Assembly (NCBI GenBank): GCA_021848345.1
Contig: JAJZUV010000002.1
Coordinates: 1 to 64,000 of the forward strand
Reading direction: 5' to 3'
DNA length: 64,000 nt
From: Pseudomonadota bacterium
GTDB taxonomy: Bacteria; Pseudomonadota; Gammaproteobacteria; Burkholderiales; Burkholderiaceae_C
Shown piece after piece: positions 7,850 to 16,935 of this stretch. Made by a program: the position numbers and the translations under genes. The stretch's first letter is position 1, and every line of letters begins with the position of its first letter. The notes beneath the pieces are model-generated. The model saw nothing but the letters and a program-made list of their open reading frames with translations. It searched no databases and was not told the origin of the DNA.

Positions 7850-8544
7850 ACGCCCTGCAGACCCGTCCGGTACCCGCCGGTCGTCCGGGTGTCCCGCGCA
7901 GGCGCCTCGCGCTGTGGTTGCTCGCGGCCGTGGTGCTGCTGCCGCTGCTGGCCACGCTGTACGTCGGCCTGGTCGAGCACCGCGGGGGCAAGCCCGCCTA
8001 CGGTGAACTCGTGCAGCCCCAGCGCCCGGTACCGGCGCTGACCCTGCACACCCTTGACGGCAAGCCCTTCGATCTGCGCAGGCTCAACGGCTACTGGCTG
8101 ATGCTGGTCGCCGCGCCGGGCGCCTGCGATGCGGCCTGCCAGCATCTGCTGTTCGACATGCGCCAGTTCTACCTGGCCGCCGGCAACGATCAGTATCGCG
8201 TGGCGCGCGTCTGGCTGGTCACCGACGACGCGCCGATCAACCCCGGCGTGCTGGCACCGGCCGAGGGCACGGTGATCCTGCGCGCGGATGCCTCGCAGCT
8301 GCGCGGCTGGCTGCCTCTGGCGCAGGGCGAGGGCCTGCAGGGGCCGATGTGGCTGGTGGATCCGCTGGGCAACCTGATGCTGCGCTTCCCCGCCCACTTC
8401 GATCCGGTGCGCGCACTGAGCGTGTTCAGCAAGCTGCTCTACAACACCCAGTCGTGGAAGGCACGCAAGCTCGAGGCCCTGCCGATCGCTCCGGCAAGCC
8501 CTCCCGCGGGCGCTTCCTCGACGAGCCCGGGAACCCGGTCATGA
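7846..8544 (+). CDS. SCO-like thioredoxin-fold membrane protein of the oxidase operon
   Basis: Protein of 232 residues with one N-terminal transmembrane helix (about 21-42) and a periplasmic domain that reads like a degenerate SCO/thioredoxin fold. The motif PGACDAACQ puts Cys94 and Cys98 in the CxxxC spacing used by SCO proteins for copper. Homologues sit between surf1 and ctaA in betaproteobacterial oxidase operons and are mostly called hypothetical. A role in CuA delivery or thiol reduction is an inference. The GTG start overlaps the surf1 stop and the stop overlaps the ctaA start. Confidence 0.8.
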   Translation: MNALQTRPVPAGRPGVPRRRLALWLLAAVVLLPLLATLYVGLVEHRGGKPAYGELVQPQRPVPALTLHTLDGKPFDLRRLNGYWLMLVAAPGACDAACQHLLFDMRQFYLAAGNDQYRVARVWLVTDDAPINPGVLAPAEGTVILRADASQLRGWLPLAQGEGLQGPMWLVDPLGNLMLRFPAHFDPVRALSVFSKLLYNTQSWKARKLEALPIAPASPPAGASSTSPGTRS

Positions 8545-9725
8545 TGAGTCCGTCCCTTCCGTCCAACCTGGTGCACAACCTGTACCAGGCGGTCCCCACC
8601 GTCTGGCTGTTCTCGCTGCACTGGCTGCAGGCCGGCATGTGGCTGCTCGGGCTGCTGCTGGTGGTGTGGGCGGGCATGCGCATGCGCTGGGCCCGCCTGG
8701 TGGCCCTGCTGGTGTTCCTGACCATGGACCTGGTCATGTTCGGGGCCTTCGTGCGCCTGACCGACGCCGGACTGGGATGCCCCGACTGGCCCGGCTGCTA
8801 CGGACGCCTGACCCCGGCGCAGGCCCACGTGCAGATCCACCAGGCGGTGCAGCAGGAAGGCGGCACGCAGGGCAACGTCAGTCCCTTCAAGGCCTGGGTG
8901 GAGATGATCCACCGCTACGTGGCCACCATCATCGGTGCGCTGATCACGGTCATGGCCGCGCGCGCGCTGTGGGCGCGCCGCAAGGGGCAGGCCGTGCGCG
9001 TGGGCCTTCCCCTGCTGTTGTTCGGGTGGGTGGTCGTGCAGGGAATGTTCGGCGCCTGGACGGTCACGCTGCTGCTCAAGCCCCTGATCGTCACCCTGCA
9101 TCTGATGGGGGGCATCGTGCTGCTGCTGCTGGCGGCATGGTTCTGGATGCGCAACCGTGACGACATGCAGCCGCTGGACGCGGGAGCCGCCGCGCGCTGG
9201 CTCACCCGCGCCGCATTGCTGGCGCTGCTGGTGCAGATCTTCCTCGGCGGCTGGGTGAGCACGAACTACGCCGATCTGGCCTGCAGCGGCTTCCCCACCT
9301 GCAACGGCAGCTGGAACCCGCCGGCCGACTGGAGCGCCGGCTTCACCATGTGGCGCGACCTCGGACGCATGCCCGACGGCTCGGCCATCACGGTGCAGGC
9401 TCTGATCGCCATCCACTGGGCGCATCGGCTGTTCGCGGTAGTGGCGTCGGTGCTGATTCTTGCGACCGCGGGCCTGCTGGCGCGCGTGCGCGAGTTGCGC
9501 CGCCTGGCGGGCTGGCTGGTGCTGGCGCTGCTGGCGCAGATCGGGCTGGGAGTCAGCGTGGTGCTGCTGCAGCGCCCGCTGGTGCCCGCGGTGGCTCACA
9601 ATGGAGGGGCGGCACTGCTGGTGCTGCTATTGACCACGGCGGCCTGGCGCACCTCGGGTGCGCGCCGGGCCCGCCAGGCCGTCGCGCCGCCGGCGGCCAT
9701 GCAACACGTGCGGGACCCATCATGA
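8541..9725 (+). CDS. ctaA: Heme A synthase (COX15/CtaA)
   Basis: Integral membrane heme o oxygenase of 394 residues that converts heme o to heme a for the oxidase. Eight helices are predicted. Family landmarks are [19 protein letters not shown] near the N-terminus with its paired cysteines, EMIHRYVAT with a heme-ligand His, LHLMGG, the second [11 protein letters not shown] cysteine pair, and IHWAHRLFA. The first of two consecutive ATGs (8541) overlaps the upstream stop as ATGA. The 3' end overlaps ctaB in the same way, so the pair is translationally coupled. Confidence 0.95.
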   Translation: MMSPSLPSNLVHNLYQAVPTVWLFSLHWLQAGMWLLGLLLVVWAGMRMRWARLVALLVFLTMDLVMFGAFVRLTDAGLGCPDWPGCYGRLTPAQAHVQIHQAVQQEGGTQGNVSPFKAWVEMIHRYVATIIGALITVMAARALWARRKGQAVRVGLPLLLFGWVVVQGMFGAWTVTLLLKPLIVTLHLMGGIVLLLLAAWFWMRNRDDMQPLDAGAAARWLTRAALLALLVQIFLGGWVSTNYADLACSGFPTCNGSWNPPADWSAGFTMWRDLGRMPDGSAITVQALIAIHWAHRLFAVVASVLILATAGLLARVRELRRLAGWLVLALLAQIGLGVSVVLLQRPLVPAVAHNGGAALLVLLLTTAAWRTSGARRARQAVAPPAAMQHVRDPS

Positions 9726-10621
9726 AGACCAGCTCTCTTTCCCAAGGCCCGAGCGCGATGCGCGTCGCGGCGCAGTTGTACGCCCTGACCAAGCCGCGGG
9801 TGGTGCAACTGATCGTGTTCTGCGCCGTCATCGGCATGTTCCTGTCCCAGCCCGGGCTGCCCGACTGGCGCCCGCTGCTGGCCGCGACCGTCGGCATCTG
9901 GATGGTGGCGGGCGCCGCCGCGGCCTTCAACTGCCTGGTGGAACAGAAGATCGACGCGGTCATGCGCCGCACCTCCTGGCGCCCGTCGGCGACCGGCGAG
10001 CTGGGCACGGGCCCGATCCTCGCCTTCTCCGGGCTTCTGTGCGGCGCCGGCATGGTGCTGCTGTACACCCTGGTCAACCCGTTGACCATGTGGCTGACCT
10101 TCGGCACCTTCATCGGCTACGCGGTGATCTACACCGTGCTGCTCAAGCCGGCCACGCCGCAGAACATCGTCATCGGCGGCGCCTCCGGCGCCATGCCGCC
10201 GGTTCTGGGCTGGGCGGCGATGACCAACTCGGTGTCGGCGCAGGCGCTGATCCTGTTCCTGATCATCTTCCTGTGGACCCCGCCGCATTTCTGGGCCCTG
10301 GCGCTGTACCGCACCGAGGACTACCGCAAGTCCGGCCTGCCCATGCTGCCGGTCACCCACGGTTCGCGCTACACCAGGCTGCAGGCCTTGCTCTACACCC
10401 TGTTGCTGACGGTGGTGAGCCTGATGCCCTGGGCCATGCACACGGCCGGCCTGATCTACGCGCTCGCCGCGCTCGTGCTGGGCGGGGTGTTCATCGCCTA
10501 CGCCTGGAAGCTGCTGCGCGAATACAGCGATGCGCTGGCGCGGGCCATGTTCCGCTATTCCATCATTTACCTGTCGCTGCTGTTCGCGGCCATGCTGGTG
10601 GACCACTACCTGCGGTTCTGA
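9722..10621 (+). CDS. ctaB: Protoheme IX farnesyltransferase (heme o synthase)
   Basis: UbiA-type prenyltransferase of 299 residues that adds a farnesyl group to heme b to make heme o, the substrate of CtaA. It has the [10 protein letters not shown] start of the first helix, the first Asp-containing motif as [15 protein letters not shown], the second as [16 protein letters not shown], and about nine helices. The ATG overlaps the ctaA stop. In many relatives an SCO1 gene follows; here gluQ comes next after 22 nt. Confidence 0.96.
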   Translation: MKTSSLSQGPSAMRVAAQLYALTKPRVVQLIVFCAVIGMFLSQPGLPDWRPLLAATVGIWMVAGAAAAFNCLVEQKIDAVMRRTSWRPSATGELGTGPILAFSGLLCGAGMVLLYTLVNPLTMWLTFGTFIGYAVIYTVLLKPATPQNIVIGGASGAMPPVLGWAAMTNSVSAQALILFLIIFLWTPPHFWALALYRTEDYRKSGLPMLPVTHGSRYTRLQALLYTLLLTVVSLMPWAMHTAGLIYALAALVLGGVFIAYAWKLLREYSDALARAMFRYSIIYLSLLFAAMLVDHYLRF

Positions 10622-10643
10622 GGCCGCCTGGCGTGCGCGGGCC

Positions 10644-11585
10644 GTGAGTACCCCGGTCGGACGCTTCGCTCCCTCGCCCAGCGGGCCCCTGCATGCGGGC
10701 TCGCTGGTGGCCGCGCTGGGTTCGTGGCTGGACGCGCGGGCACGTGGCGGGCGCTGGCTGGTGCGCATCGAGGACGTCGACACCCAGCGTCGCGTGCCCG
10801 GTGCGGATCGGCGCATCCTGCAGCAGCTGGAGGCCTGCGGCCTGCGCTCCGACGAGCCCGTGTGGTGGCAGTCGCGACGCGGCGAGGCCTACGCGCGGGC
10901 GCTGGACATGCTGCTGCGCGCCGGCACGACCTACCCCTGCAGCTGCTCCCGCCGCGACCTGCAACGCTCCGGCGCGCCGCTGGGCCCGGGGGGCGAGCGC
11001 ATCTATCCGGGCACCTGTCGCACAGGCCCCCGGGGCCCCGCGCGCGCCTGGCGCCTGCGCGTGCCGTCGGGGGATGCCGCCTGCGTGCGCTGGCATTGCG
11101 CGCGCCTGGGCGAGCAGCGCGAATGCGTGGACCGTACCGTGGGAGATTTCGTGCTGCGGCGCGCCGACGGCGACTGGGCCTACCAGCTCGCCGTGGTCGT
11201 GGACGACGCCGCGCAGCAGGTCAGCGACGTGGTGCGCGGCGAGGACCTGGCCGGTTCCACCGCGCGCCAGATCCTGCTGCAGCGTGCGCTGGGCCTGCCC
11301 ACGCCGCGCTATCTGCATCTGCCCCTGCTGCGCGATGCCCAGGGGCGCAAATTGTCCAAGTCCGGGCATGCCGAGGGCGTCGTGCCGGGCGTCCCGGCGT
11401 TGCGCGACGCGGCGGCCGTGCTCGGCTTGCACGTCCGCGGCGCCACGGTCGGCGAGGTGCTGGAGTCGGCGTTGCGCGGGTGGCCGCGGCTGCGTGCGCG
11501 CTGGGAAAGCGCGCGGCCGGACGGCGGAGGAGTCGAGGATGCGCGGGCCGCCGATGCGCGCGCGGCGGGCACCGGCAGCGCCTGA
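10644..11585 (+). CDS. gluQ: Glutamyl-Q tRNA(Asp) synthetase
   Basis: Truncated paralogue of glutamyl-tRNA synthetase (313 residues, no anticodon-binding domain) that attaches glutamate to queuosine in tRNA-Asp. The HIGH-like motif is HAGS at residues 17-20 and the KMSKS-like motif is KLSKS at 236-240. The zinc site appears as CSCS followed by YPGTC. Start GTG at 10644; the frame is open further upstream but that would overlap ctaB. The window also holds queE, an enzyme of queuosine synthesis, about 1.5 kb downstream on the other strand. Confidence 0.93.
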   Translation: MSTPVGRFAPSPSGPLHAGSLVAALGSWLDARARGGRWLVRIEDVDTQRRVPGADRRILQQLEACGLRSDEPVWWQSRRGEAYARALDMLLRAGTTYPCSCSRRDLQRSGAPLGPGGERIYPGTCRTGPRGPARAWRLRVPSGDAACVRWHCARLGEQRECVDRTVGDFVLRRADGDWAYQLAVVVDDAAQQVSDVVRGEDLAGSTARQILLQRALGLPTPRYLHLPLLRDAQGRKLSKSGHAEGVVPGVPALRDAAAVLGLHVRGATVGEVLESALRGWPRLRARWESARPDGGGVEDARAADARAAGTGSA

Positions 11586-11621
11586 GGAGCAGGCGCCGCT
11601 TCGTGCGCCGGCCTCGCGCGC

Positions 11622-13058
11622 TTACTTGCTCGGCGCGGGGGGCTTGCCCCCCAGCAGCATCGGCACCTTGCGACGCGAGCGGATGTTGCCCGTGGCGCTG
11701 CCGCGCGCGGCGCCCGCCGCGGGGGCCTGTTCCCAGGCAGGCTGGGCCTTCGGATCCGCTTCGTAGGGCTTGTCGAACCAGGGGTCCCGAGCCGGCCCGC
11801 GCGATGCGGCGGTGCGCTCCAGCGTGGTGCCCAGGCCGGAGTCGCGAGGTGCGCGGGGCATGCGCCGCTGCGGGTGCACATCCAGTTCGCGAAGCTCGAT
11901 CTTGCGCTTGATGAGTTTCTCGATGTCGCCCAGCGAGCGGGTGTCGCGTTCGCACACCAGCGTGATGGCCAGGCCCGAGGCCCCCGCGCGCCCGGTGCGC
12001 CCGATGCGGTGCACGTAGTCCTCGGCGTTGAAGGGCACGTCGTAGTTGATCACCCCGGGCAGTTCGGCGATGTCCAGGCCGCGGGCCGCCACGTCGGTGG
12101 CCACCAGGACCTCCACCTCGTTGCGCTTGAAGGCATCCAGCGTGGCCAGGCGTTCGGCCTGCGACTTGTCGCCGTGCATGGCCTGGGCCTTGAGCCCGTC
12201 GCGTTGCAGCATGCGGGCCAGGCGCCCGGCGCCCAGGCGGCTGTTGACGAACACGATGGTCTGGCGCAGTTCATGGTCGCGCAGCACCTGCAGCAGCGCC
12301 GCGTGCTTGAGGTCCTCCGCGACCTTGTAGAGGATCTGCTCGACGTTGGTCGCGGTGGCGTTGGGCCGCGCGACCTCGACGGTCACGGGATCGCGCAGGT
12401 AGCTCTGCGCCAGGCGCCGGATCTCGGGCGAGAAGGTGGCCGAGAACAGCAGCGTGGTGCGCTGCGACGGCAGGAAGGCCAGGATGCGTTGCAGATCGGG
12501 CAGGAAGCCGATGTCGAGCATGCGGTCCGCTTCGTCGAGCACGACGAACTGCACCTGCGACAGGTTCACCGTCTTGGCTTCCAGGTGGTCGAGCAGGCGA
12601 CCCGGCGTGGCCACCACGATCTCCACCCCCTGGCGCAACGCCGCGGTCTGCGGCGCCATGTCCATGCCGCCGAACACGCATGCGCTGCGCAGCGGGGTGT
12701 GGCGCGCATACGCCTGCACGTTGACGAACACCTGGTCGGCCAGTTCGCGCGTGGGCGCCAGCATCAGCGCGCGCACCGGGTGGCGCGCCGGCGACACGCT
12801 GGTACTGGCCAGCGGCAGGAGTTGCTGCAGGATGGGCAGCGTGAAGGCCGCGGTCTTGCCGGTGCCGGTCTGCGCGGCGCCCATCATGTCGCGTCCGGAC
12901 AGCACCACCGGAATCGCGCGCTGCTGGATGGGGGTGAGGTTCTCGTAGCCCATGTCGGCCACCGCGCGCAGCAGCCTCGAGTCCAGCGCGAGGTCGCTGT
13001 AGCGCTGCACGGCCGGGGTCTCGATGGTGCTTGCTTCGGTGGAGGGGGCTTCGTTCAT
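11622..13058 (-). CDS. rhlE: DEAD-box ATP-dependent RNA helicase, RhlE-like
   Basis: RNA helicase of 478 residues that unwinds short RNA duplexes in ribosome assembly or mRNA decay. Motifs in order: Q motif around [10 protein letters not shown] (residues 41-50), Walker A AQTGTGKT (62-69), PTRELA (102-107), TPGRLLDH (151-158), DEAD (175-178), SAT, and [10 protein letters not shown] in the second RecA domain. The C-terminal tail is rich in basic residues, as in RhlE. The ATG at 13058 follows AGGA; an in-frame start at 13223 would add a low-complexity N-terminus and is less likely. It converges on gluQ across 36 nt. Confidence 0.93.
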   Translation of the reverse strand: MNEAPSTEASTIETPAVQRYSDLALDSRLLRAVADMGYENLTPIQQRAIPVVLSGRDMMGAAQTGTGKTAAFTLPILQQLLPLASTSVSPARHPVRALMLAPTRELADQVFVNVQAYARHTPLRSACVFGGMDMAPQTAALRQGVEIVVATPGRLLDHLEAKTVNLSQVQFVVLDEADRMLDIGFLPDLQRILAFLPSQRTTLLFSATFSPEIRRLAQSYLRDPVTVEVARPNATATNVEQILYKVAEDLKHAALLQVLRDHELRQTIVFVNSRLGAGRLARMLQRDGLKAQAMHGDKSQAERLATLDAFKRNEVEVLVATDVAARGLDIAELPGVINYDVPFNAEDYVHRIGRTGRAGASGLAITLVCERDTRSLGDIEKLIKRKIELRELDVHPQRRMPRAPRDSGLGTTLERTAASRGPARDPWFDKPYEADPKAQPAWEQAPAAGAARGSATGNIRSRRKVPMLLGGKPPAPSK

Positions 13059-13144
13059 GGGCTTGGGTTCCTGCTTGGATCGCAAATCGGCGCCCCCGGA
13101 AGATGTCGCACGGGCGGGGGCGAGCCCGTGCGCTGCCGGCGCGT

Positions 13145-13777
13145 TCAGCGAATGCCCAGCAGCTTGTGGGTCTGCAGGCTCAGACGCCAGCGCGGGTCGC
13201 GCAGGCACTGGCGCAGCGCCCATTCGGTGTTCTGTCGCTGCAGCGGTCCGTCCATGGGCTGCAGCAGGCGTTGCCCGAAATCCAGCCCGGCCAGTTCATC
13301 GAGGTCGAGCCCGGGCTGCGGCACCACCACCTTGATCTCCTGGCCGTTGCGCTGTACCAGCGGCGCTCCGGCCTTCGGGCTCACGCAGATCCAGTCGATG
13401 CCGCGCGGCGCCGGCAGGCTGCCGTTGGTCTCGACCGCGATGCGCAGGCCGCGCGCGTGCAGCGCATCGACCAGAGCCTCGTCCACCTGCAGCAAGGGCT
13501 CGCCGCCGGTGAGTACGCACAGGCCGCCCGCGGCTTCCCGCGGCCAACGCGCAGCCACAGCGTCCGCCAGCGCCTGCGCGTCGGCGAAACGGCCCCCGCC
13601 GTCACCATCGGTGCCGACGAAGTCCGTGTCGCAAAAACGACAGATCGCCTGTTCGCGGTCCTGTTCGCGCCCGTTCCACAGGTTGCAGCCGGCGAAGCGG
13701 CAGAACACCGCGGGCATGCCCGCCTGCGCTCCCTCGCCCTGCAGGGTATAGAAGATTTCCTTGACCGAATAGGTCAT
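13145..13777 (-). CDS. queE: 7-carboxy-7-deazaguanine synthase
   Basis: Radical SAM enzyme of 210 residues that makes CDG from carboxy-tetrahydropterin in queuosine and preQ0 synthesis. The iron-sulfur ligands show the proteobacterial spacing CX14CX2C: Cys31, Cys46 and Cys49, the last pair in CRFCDTDF. The N-terminal YTLQGEG and the LTGGEPLLQ segment, which binds SAM, are present. ATG start at 13777. No other queuosine synthesis gene lies beside it. Confidence 0.95.
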   Translation of the reverse strand: MTYSVKEIFYTLQGEGAQAGMPAVFCRFAGCNLWNGREQDREQAICRFCDTDFVGTDGDGGGRFADAQALADAVAARWPREAAGGLCVLTGGEPLLQVDEALVDALHARGLRIAVETNGSLPAPRGIDWICVSPKAGAPLVQRNGQEIKVVVPQPGLDLDELAGLDFGQRLLQPMDGPLQRQNTEWALRQCLRDPRWRLSLQTHKLLGIR

Positions 13778-13860
13778 CGATGACGTGCTGCTGATGGCAA
13801 GCAGGCCGCATTATCCCACGGACGGCTTGTGCGTCGCAGCAAGCCCGCGCGCCGGGCACG

Positions 13861-13895
13861 AAAAACCCGCGCGGGCCGCCAGGGCCGGCGCGGGT
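13861..13895 (-). terminator. Rho-independent terminator downstream of pal
   Basis: Read on the minus strand, a hairpin with arms ACCCGCGC and GCGCGGGT encloses a GC-rich loop and is followed directly by TTTTT. It begins about 35 nt after the pal stop and fits a classical intrinsic terminator. Confidence 0.8.
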
Positions 13896-13929
13896 CGATG
13901 CGGCCCGCCGAGCGCGGGCACGCGCGGGC

Positions 13930-14457
13930 TCAGCGCTGGTAGACGATGTCCACGCGACGGTTCTCGGCGTAATCGGCCGCCGTCGTGCCCATGGCCTTGG
14001 GCTTTTCCTTGCCGAAGCTGATGGCTTCCATCTGGGCCGGCTTGGCACCCAGCAGTTCCATCGCGTTCATCACGGCGTCGGCACGCTTCTGGCCCAGGGC
14101 CAGGTTGTACTCGCGGCTGCCGCGGGCATCGGTGTTGCCTTGCAGCTGCACGTGGGCGGCCGGGTGGGCGATCAGGTACTGGGCGTTGTCCTCGACCACC
14201 GGACGGTACTTGTTCTCGACGTTGTACTTGTCGAAGGCGAAGAACACGCTGCGCGGCACGTTCGGCGCCGGGCCGAGGTTTTCCGCGGCGGGTGCCTGCA
14301 CGGCGGCGACGCTGCTCTGCGCCGAATTGTTCGCAGGCGCCGGGGCGGCGGCCTGCACAGGCGCCGTCGGCTTGCTGCTCGAGGCGCAGCCGCCCAGGGT
14401 GCCGAGCACGGCCAGGGCCAGCGCAGCCGGCACGGTGGACAACAGGTGACGCTTCAT
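13930..14457 (-). CDS. pal: Peptidoglycan-associated lipoprotein Pal
   Basis: Outer membrane lipoprotein of 175 residues from the Tol-Pal system, which holds the outer membrane to peptidoglycan and constricts it during division. A lipoprotein signal ends at Cys24 (TLGGC). An Ala/Pro-rich linker follows, then an OmpA-like domain with FFAFDKYNV, the diaminopimelate-binding region GNTDARGSREYN and the C-terminal ENRRVDI. The ATG at 14457 has AAGGGG 6 nt upstream; a GTG one codon earlier is too close. tolA and tolB, which usually precede pal, are not here. A terminator follows and a promoter-like site precedes it, so it may be monocistronic. Confidence 0.95.
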   Translation of the reverse strand: MKRHLLSTVPAALALAVLGTLGGCASSSKPTAPVQAAAPAPANNSAQSSVAAVQAPAAENLGPAPNVPRSVFFAFDKYNVENKYRPVVEDNAQYLIAHPAAHVQLQGNTDARGSREYNLALGQKRADAVMNAMELLGAKPAQMEAISFGKEKPKAMGTTAADYAENRRVDIVYQR

Positions 14458-14475
14458 CACAATCCCCTTTTTAGG

Positions 14476-14504
14476 AATAAATGGTCAGGTATGCGGGACG
14501 ACAA
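14476..14504 (-). promoter_or_regulatory. Possible sigma-70 promoter for pal
   Basis: On the minus strand, TTGTCG and TTTATT are separated by 17 bp just upstream of the pal ribosome site. Both are imperfect matches. The leader would be short (about 12 nt). The remaining 194 bp up to the lysE-type gene shows no gene. Confidence 0.35.
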
Positions 14505-14698
14505 GCAGGGCCGATTCGAAAAACCGAGCGTCGATTCGGCGGGAAGGAGGCCTGGTCGAAGATGCTTGCGCGAACGAGCCCCCTCGCGAGCATAAGACTC
14601 CCCACACGGAAACGCGATGCCTGCCTGCGCAGTTGACCGCGAGAGCGTATCGGATCGACACGAAGGTAAACAAAGGTAACTCGAATGCTCGCGCCGGT

Positions 14699-15394
14699 TC
14701 ACTGCCGATGCAGCCGCAGCATGGCGATGCCGAAGGCGCAGAATACGCCGGCGCTCGCGCGTTGCGGCCAGCCCGCCTCGAACCAGCGGCGCAGCGGGCG
14801 GCGCGCCAGCACGGCCAGCGCCGCGTAACTGCTCAGCGCCAGCAGCGACATGGCCATGAAGGTGCCGGTCAGCACGGCGTACTGCGGCAGCGTCGCGTGA
14901 CCGGCCCGCAGGAACTGCGGGAACAGCGCGGCGATGAACGCGATGGCCTTGGGGTTGGTCAGCGCCACGCCCAGCCCGCGGCGATACAGGACCCGCGCTC
15001 GCGCCTGCGTGACCAGGGAGGGGGACGTCGGCGCGCCGGCCGCGGCCGGCTCGACGCCACCCGGGGCGGGCGCCGCATGCGCCGCGCGCGCGGCGCGGCG
15101 CATCGCCCCCGCCCGGCGCCACTGCTGCACGCCCAGCCAGATCAGGTACAGCGCGCCGGCGGTCTTGAGCAGCGTGAACGCGGTCGCCGAGGCCTGCAGC
15201 ACCGCGTTGATGCCCAGCGCGCTGAGCATGCTGAGCATCAGCAGGCCGCTGATGTTGCCCAGCGAGGACCAAAGGGCGCGGCGCCAGCCGAAATGCATGG
15301 CGTTGTTCACCGCCAGCATCACCGCGGGCCCGGGCGTGAAGGAGGCCACCACCGCGAATCCGGCGAACAGGCCCAGCGCGGAGACGGGCATCAT
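14699..15394 (-). CDS. LysE family amino-acid exporter
   Basis: Membrane transporter of 231 residues in the LysE/RhtB family, which exports amino acids or related small molecules. About six helices are predicted. The N-terminal FTPGPAVMLAVNNAMHFG is a clear family signature, and a polar Ala/Pro-rich loop of some 35 residues sits after helix 3. The start is one of two consecutive ATGs, the first overlapping the maiA stop. It is the last gene of a three-gene operon with maiA and the hydrolase; the substrate is unknown. Confidence 0.9.
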   Translation of the reverse strand: MMPVSALGLFAGFAVVASFTPGPAVMLAVNNAMHFGWRRALWSSLGNISGLLMLSMLSALGINAVLQASATAFTLLKTAGALYLIWLGVQQWRRAGAMRRAARAAHAAPAPGGVEPAAAGAPTSPSLVTQARARVLYRRGLGVALTNPKAIAFIAALFPQFLRAGHATLPQYAVLTGTFMAMSLLALSSYAALAVLARRPLRRWFEAGWPQRASAGVFCAFGIAMLRLHRQ

Positions 15395-16035
15395 GGCTTC
15401 GGGGCGTCCGGCTGCGCCGCGGGCGCGGCCTCGCGAAAAGCCTTCAGCTCCAGGCAGGCCGCCTCGACCTCGAGCAGGCGCGGCCAGCGCGCCAGATCCA
15501 GGTGAAAGCGCCGCGCCGTGGTCATCTGCGGCACCAGATACACGTCGGCCACGCTGGGCGCGTCGCCGTGGCAAAAGCGCCCGCGCGACGGGTCGGCGGC
15601 CAGCAGGGCGTCCAGCGCCTCGAAGCCGGCGCTCATCCAGGTTCCGCACCAGGCGTCGACGGCGGCGGCGTCGCAGCCGAACTGGCCGCGCAGGTACTCC
15701 AGCACGCGCCGGTTGTTCAGCGGATGCATGTCGCAGCCCACGACCGCCGCGAGCGCCCGCACGCGCGCGCGCTGCAGCGGATCGCGCGGCAGCAGCGGCG
15801 GCTCGGGATGGGTTTCGTCCAGCCACTCGATGATGGCCGGGGACTGGATCAGCACCTGGCCGTCGACCTCCAGCGCGGGCACCAGGCCCTGCGGGTTGAG
15901 CGCGCGGTACGCCGCGCCCGACTGCTCGCCGTGCAGCAGGTCCACGGGCACGTAGTCGGGATGCAGGCCCTTCAGGGCCAGCGCGATGCGCAGGCGGTGC
16001 GAGGTGCCGCTGCGAAAGTAGTTGTAGAGCTTCAT
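15391..16035 (-). CDS. maiA: Maleylacetoacetate (or maleylpyruvate) isomerase
   Basis: Zeta-class glutathione transferase of 214 residues. Such enzymes isomerise maleylacetoacetate in tyrosine breakdown or maleylpyruvate in the gentisate pathway, using glutathione. The N-terminal catalytic motif is present as RSGTSHRLRIALALKG (zeta class SSxxxRvR), followed by VDLLHGEQ, LNPQGLVPAL and QSPAIIEWLDE. Its start overlaps the stop of the fumarylpyruvate-hydrolase-like gene and its stop overlaps lysE. The neighbour hydrolase is consistent with either pathway; no dioxygenase gene is present to decide. Confidence 0.88.
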   Translation of the reverse strand: MKLYNYFRSGTSHRLRIALALKGLHPDYVPVDLLHGEQSGAAYRALNPQGLVPALEVDGQVLIQSPAIIEWLDETHPEPPLLPRDPLQRARVRALAAVVGCDMHPLNNRRVLEYLRGQFGCDAAAVDAWCGTWMSAGFEALDALLAADPSRGRFCHGDAPSVADVYLVPQMTTARRFHLDLARWPRLLEVEAACLELKAFREAAPAAQPDAPKP

Positions 16036-16742
16036 GCGCCGGGCGCCAGCAGCTGCAGGGAGATCGTGCCCACGCCTTCGATGCTGCCGTCCAGGCGCTG
16101 CCCGGCCTGCACCGGGCCCACGCCCTCGGGCGTGCCGGTGTAGATCAGGTCGCCGGCGCGCAGGTGGTACATGCGCGAGAGGTCGGCGATCAGGTCCCGC
16201 ACGCCCCAGATCATGTTCGACATGTCCGAGTCCTGGCGTTGCTGTGCGTCCACCCGCAGTTCGATGCGCCCGCGCTCGATCACGTGGCCCGGCATCGGCA
16301 CGATGGGGGAGATCACGGCCGAGTTCTCGCAGTCCTTCGCGGTATCCCAGGGCTTGCCCTGGTCGCGCGCCGCGAATTGCAGGTCGCGGCGGGTCATGTC
16401 CAGGCCGCAGCCGTAGCCGTAGATGTGCTGATGCGCCGCCTCGGCGGCGATGTCGGCCCCACCCGAGCGCAGCGCGACCACCAGCTCCATCTCGTAGTGG
16501 TAGTTCGACGTGGCCTGCGGGTAGGGCGCGCTGGAGCCGGAAGGCAGCAGCGCGGAGTGCGACTTGGTGAAGTAGAAGGGGCGATCGCGTTGCGCGTCCA
16601 CCGGGCGGCCCATCTCCACCGCATGCGCGTGGTAGTTGCGGCCGACGAAGAACAGGCGCTGCACCGGCAGCCGCTGGTCGCTGCCCTGCACGGCCACGGA
16701 GGCGGGTTCGGGAGGCGTCCAAACGTAACCAATCGAAGTCAT
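16032..16742 (-). CDS. Fumarylacetoacetate hydrolase family protein (fumarylpyruvate hydrolase-like)
   Basis: FAH-domain hydrolase of 236 residues that splits a C-C bond of a fumaryl-keto acid. The core VGRNYHAHAVEMG, FTKSHSALLPSG, the metal ligands in YHYEMELVVAL, GYGCGLDMTRRDLQ and LIYTGTPEGVGP segments are all present. The length and motif set fit fumarylpyruvate hydrolase (NagK-like) better than the longer eukaryotic-type FAH. First gene of an operon with maiA and lysE; ATG at 16742 chosen because upstream in-frame codons lack a ribosome site and family similarity. Confidence 0.9.
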   Translation of the reverse strand: MTSIGYVWTPPEPASVAVQGSDQRLPVQRLFFVGRNYHAHAVEMGRPVDAQRDRPFYFTKSHSALLPSGSSAPYPQATSNYHYEMELVVALRSGGADIAAEAAHQHIYGYGCGLDMTRRDLQFAARDQGKPWDTAKDCENSAVISPIVPMPGHVIERGRIELRVDAQQRQDSDMSNMIWGVRDLIADLSRMYHLRAGDLIYTGTPEGVGPVQAGQRLDGSIEGVGTISLQLLAPGA

Positions 16743-16864
16743 CGTATGCCCAGGGTCGCGGCGCGGCGCGACGGGCCGCGCACCAGTCGAAAGCTTAGCG
16801 CGCCGCGTCGGGATCTGCCGTGGCGCAGCGTCGTTGCGTGCGCCGGGCAAGACGGGCCGCGAGC

Positions 16865-16906
16865 TTGTGGCAGATCAACGCCGCCGCGCGCGCCCGGGCC
16901 TAAGGT
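16865..16906 (+). promoter_or_regulatory. Candidate class II CRP/FNR-family promoter before the Gly-Tyr repeat gene
   Basis: The 14-bp site TTGTG-GCAG-ATCAA (16865-16878) resembles an FNR/Anr/Dnr box (TTGAT-N4-ATCAA), with one perfect half. A -10-like TAAGGT follows after exactly 22 bp, which places the box centre at about -41.5, the class II activator position. The gene starts 30 nt downstream. The same arrangement recurs at 22591. Which regulator binds is inference. Confidence 0.5.
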
Positions 16907-16935
16907 GGGGCGTGTTTCCGATCCAGGAGAACATG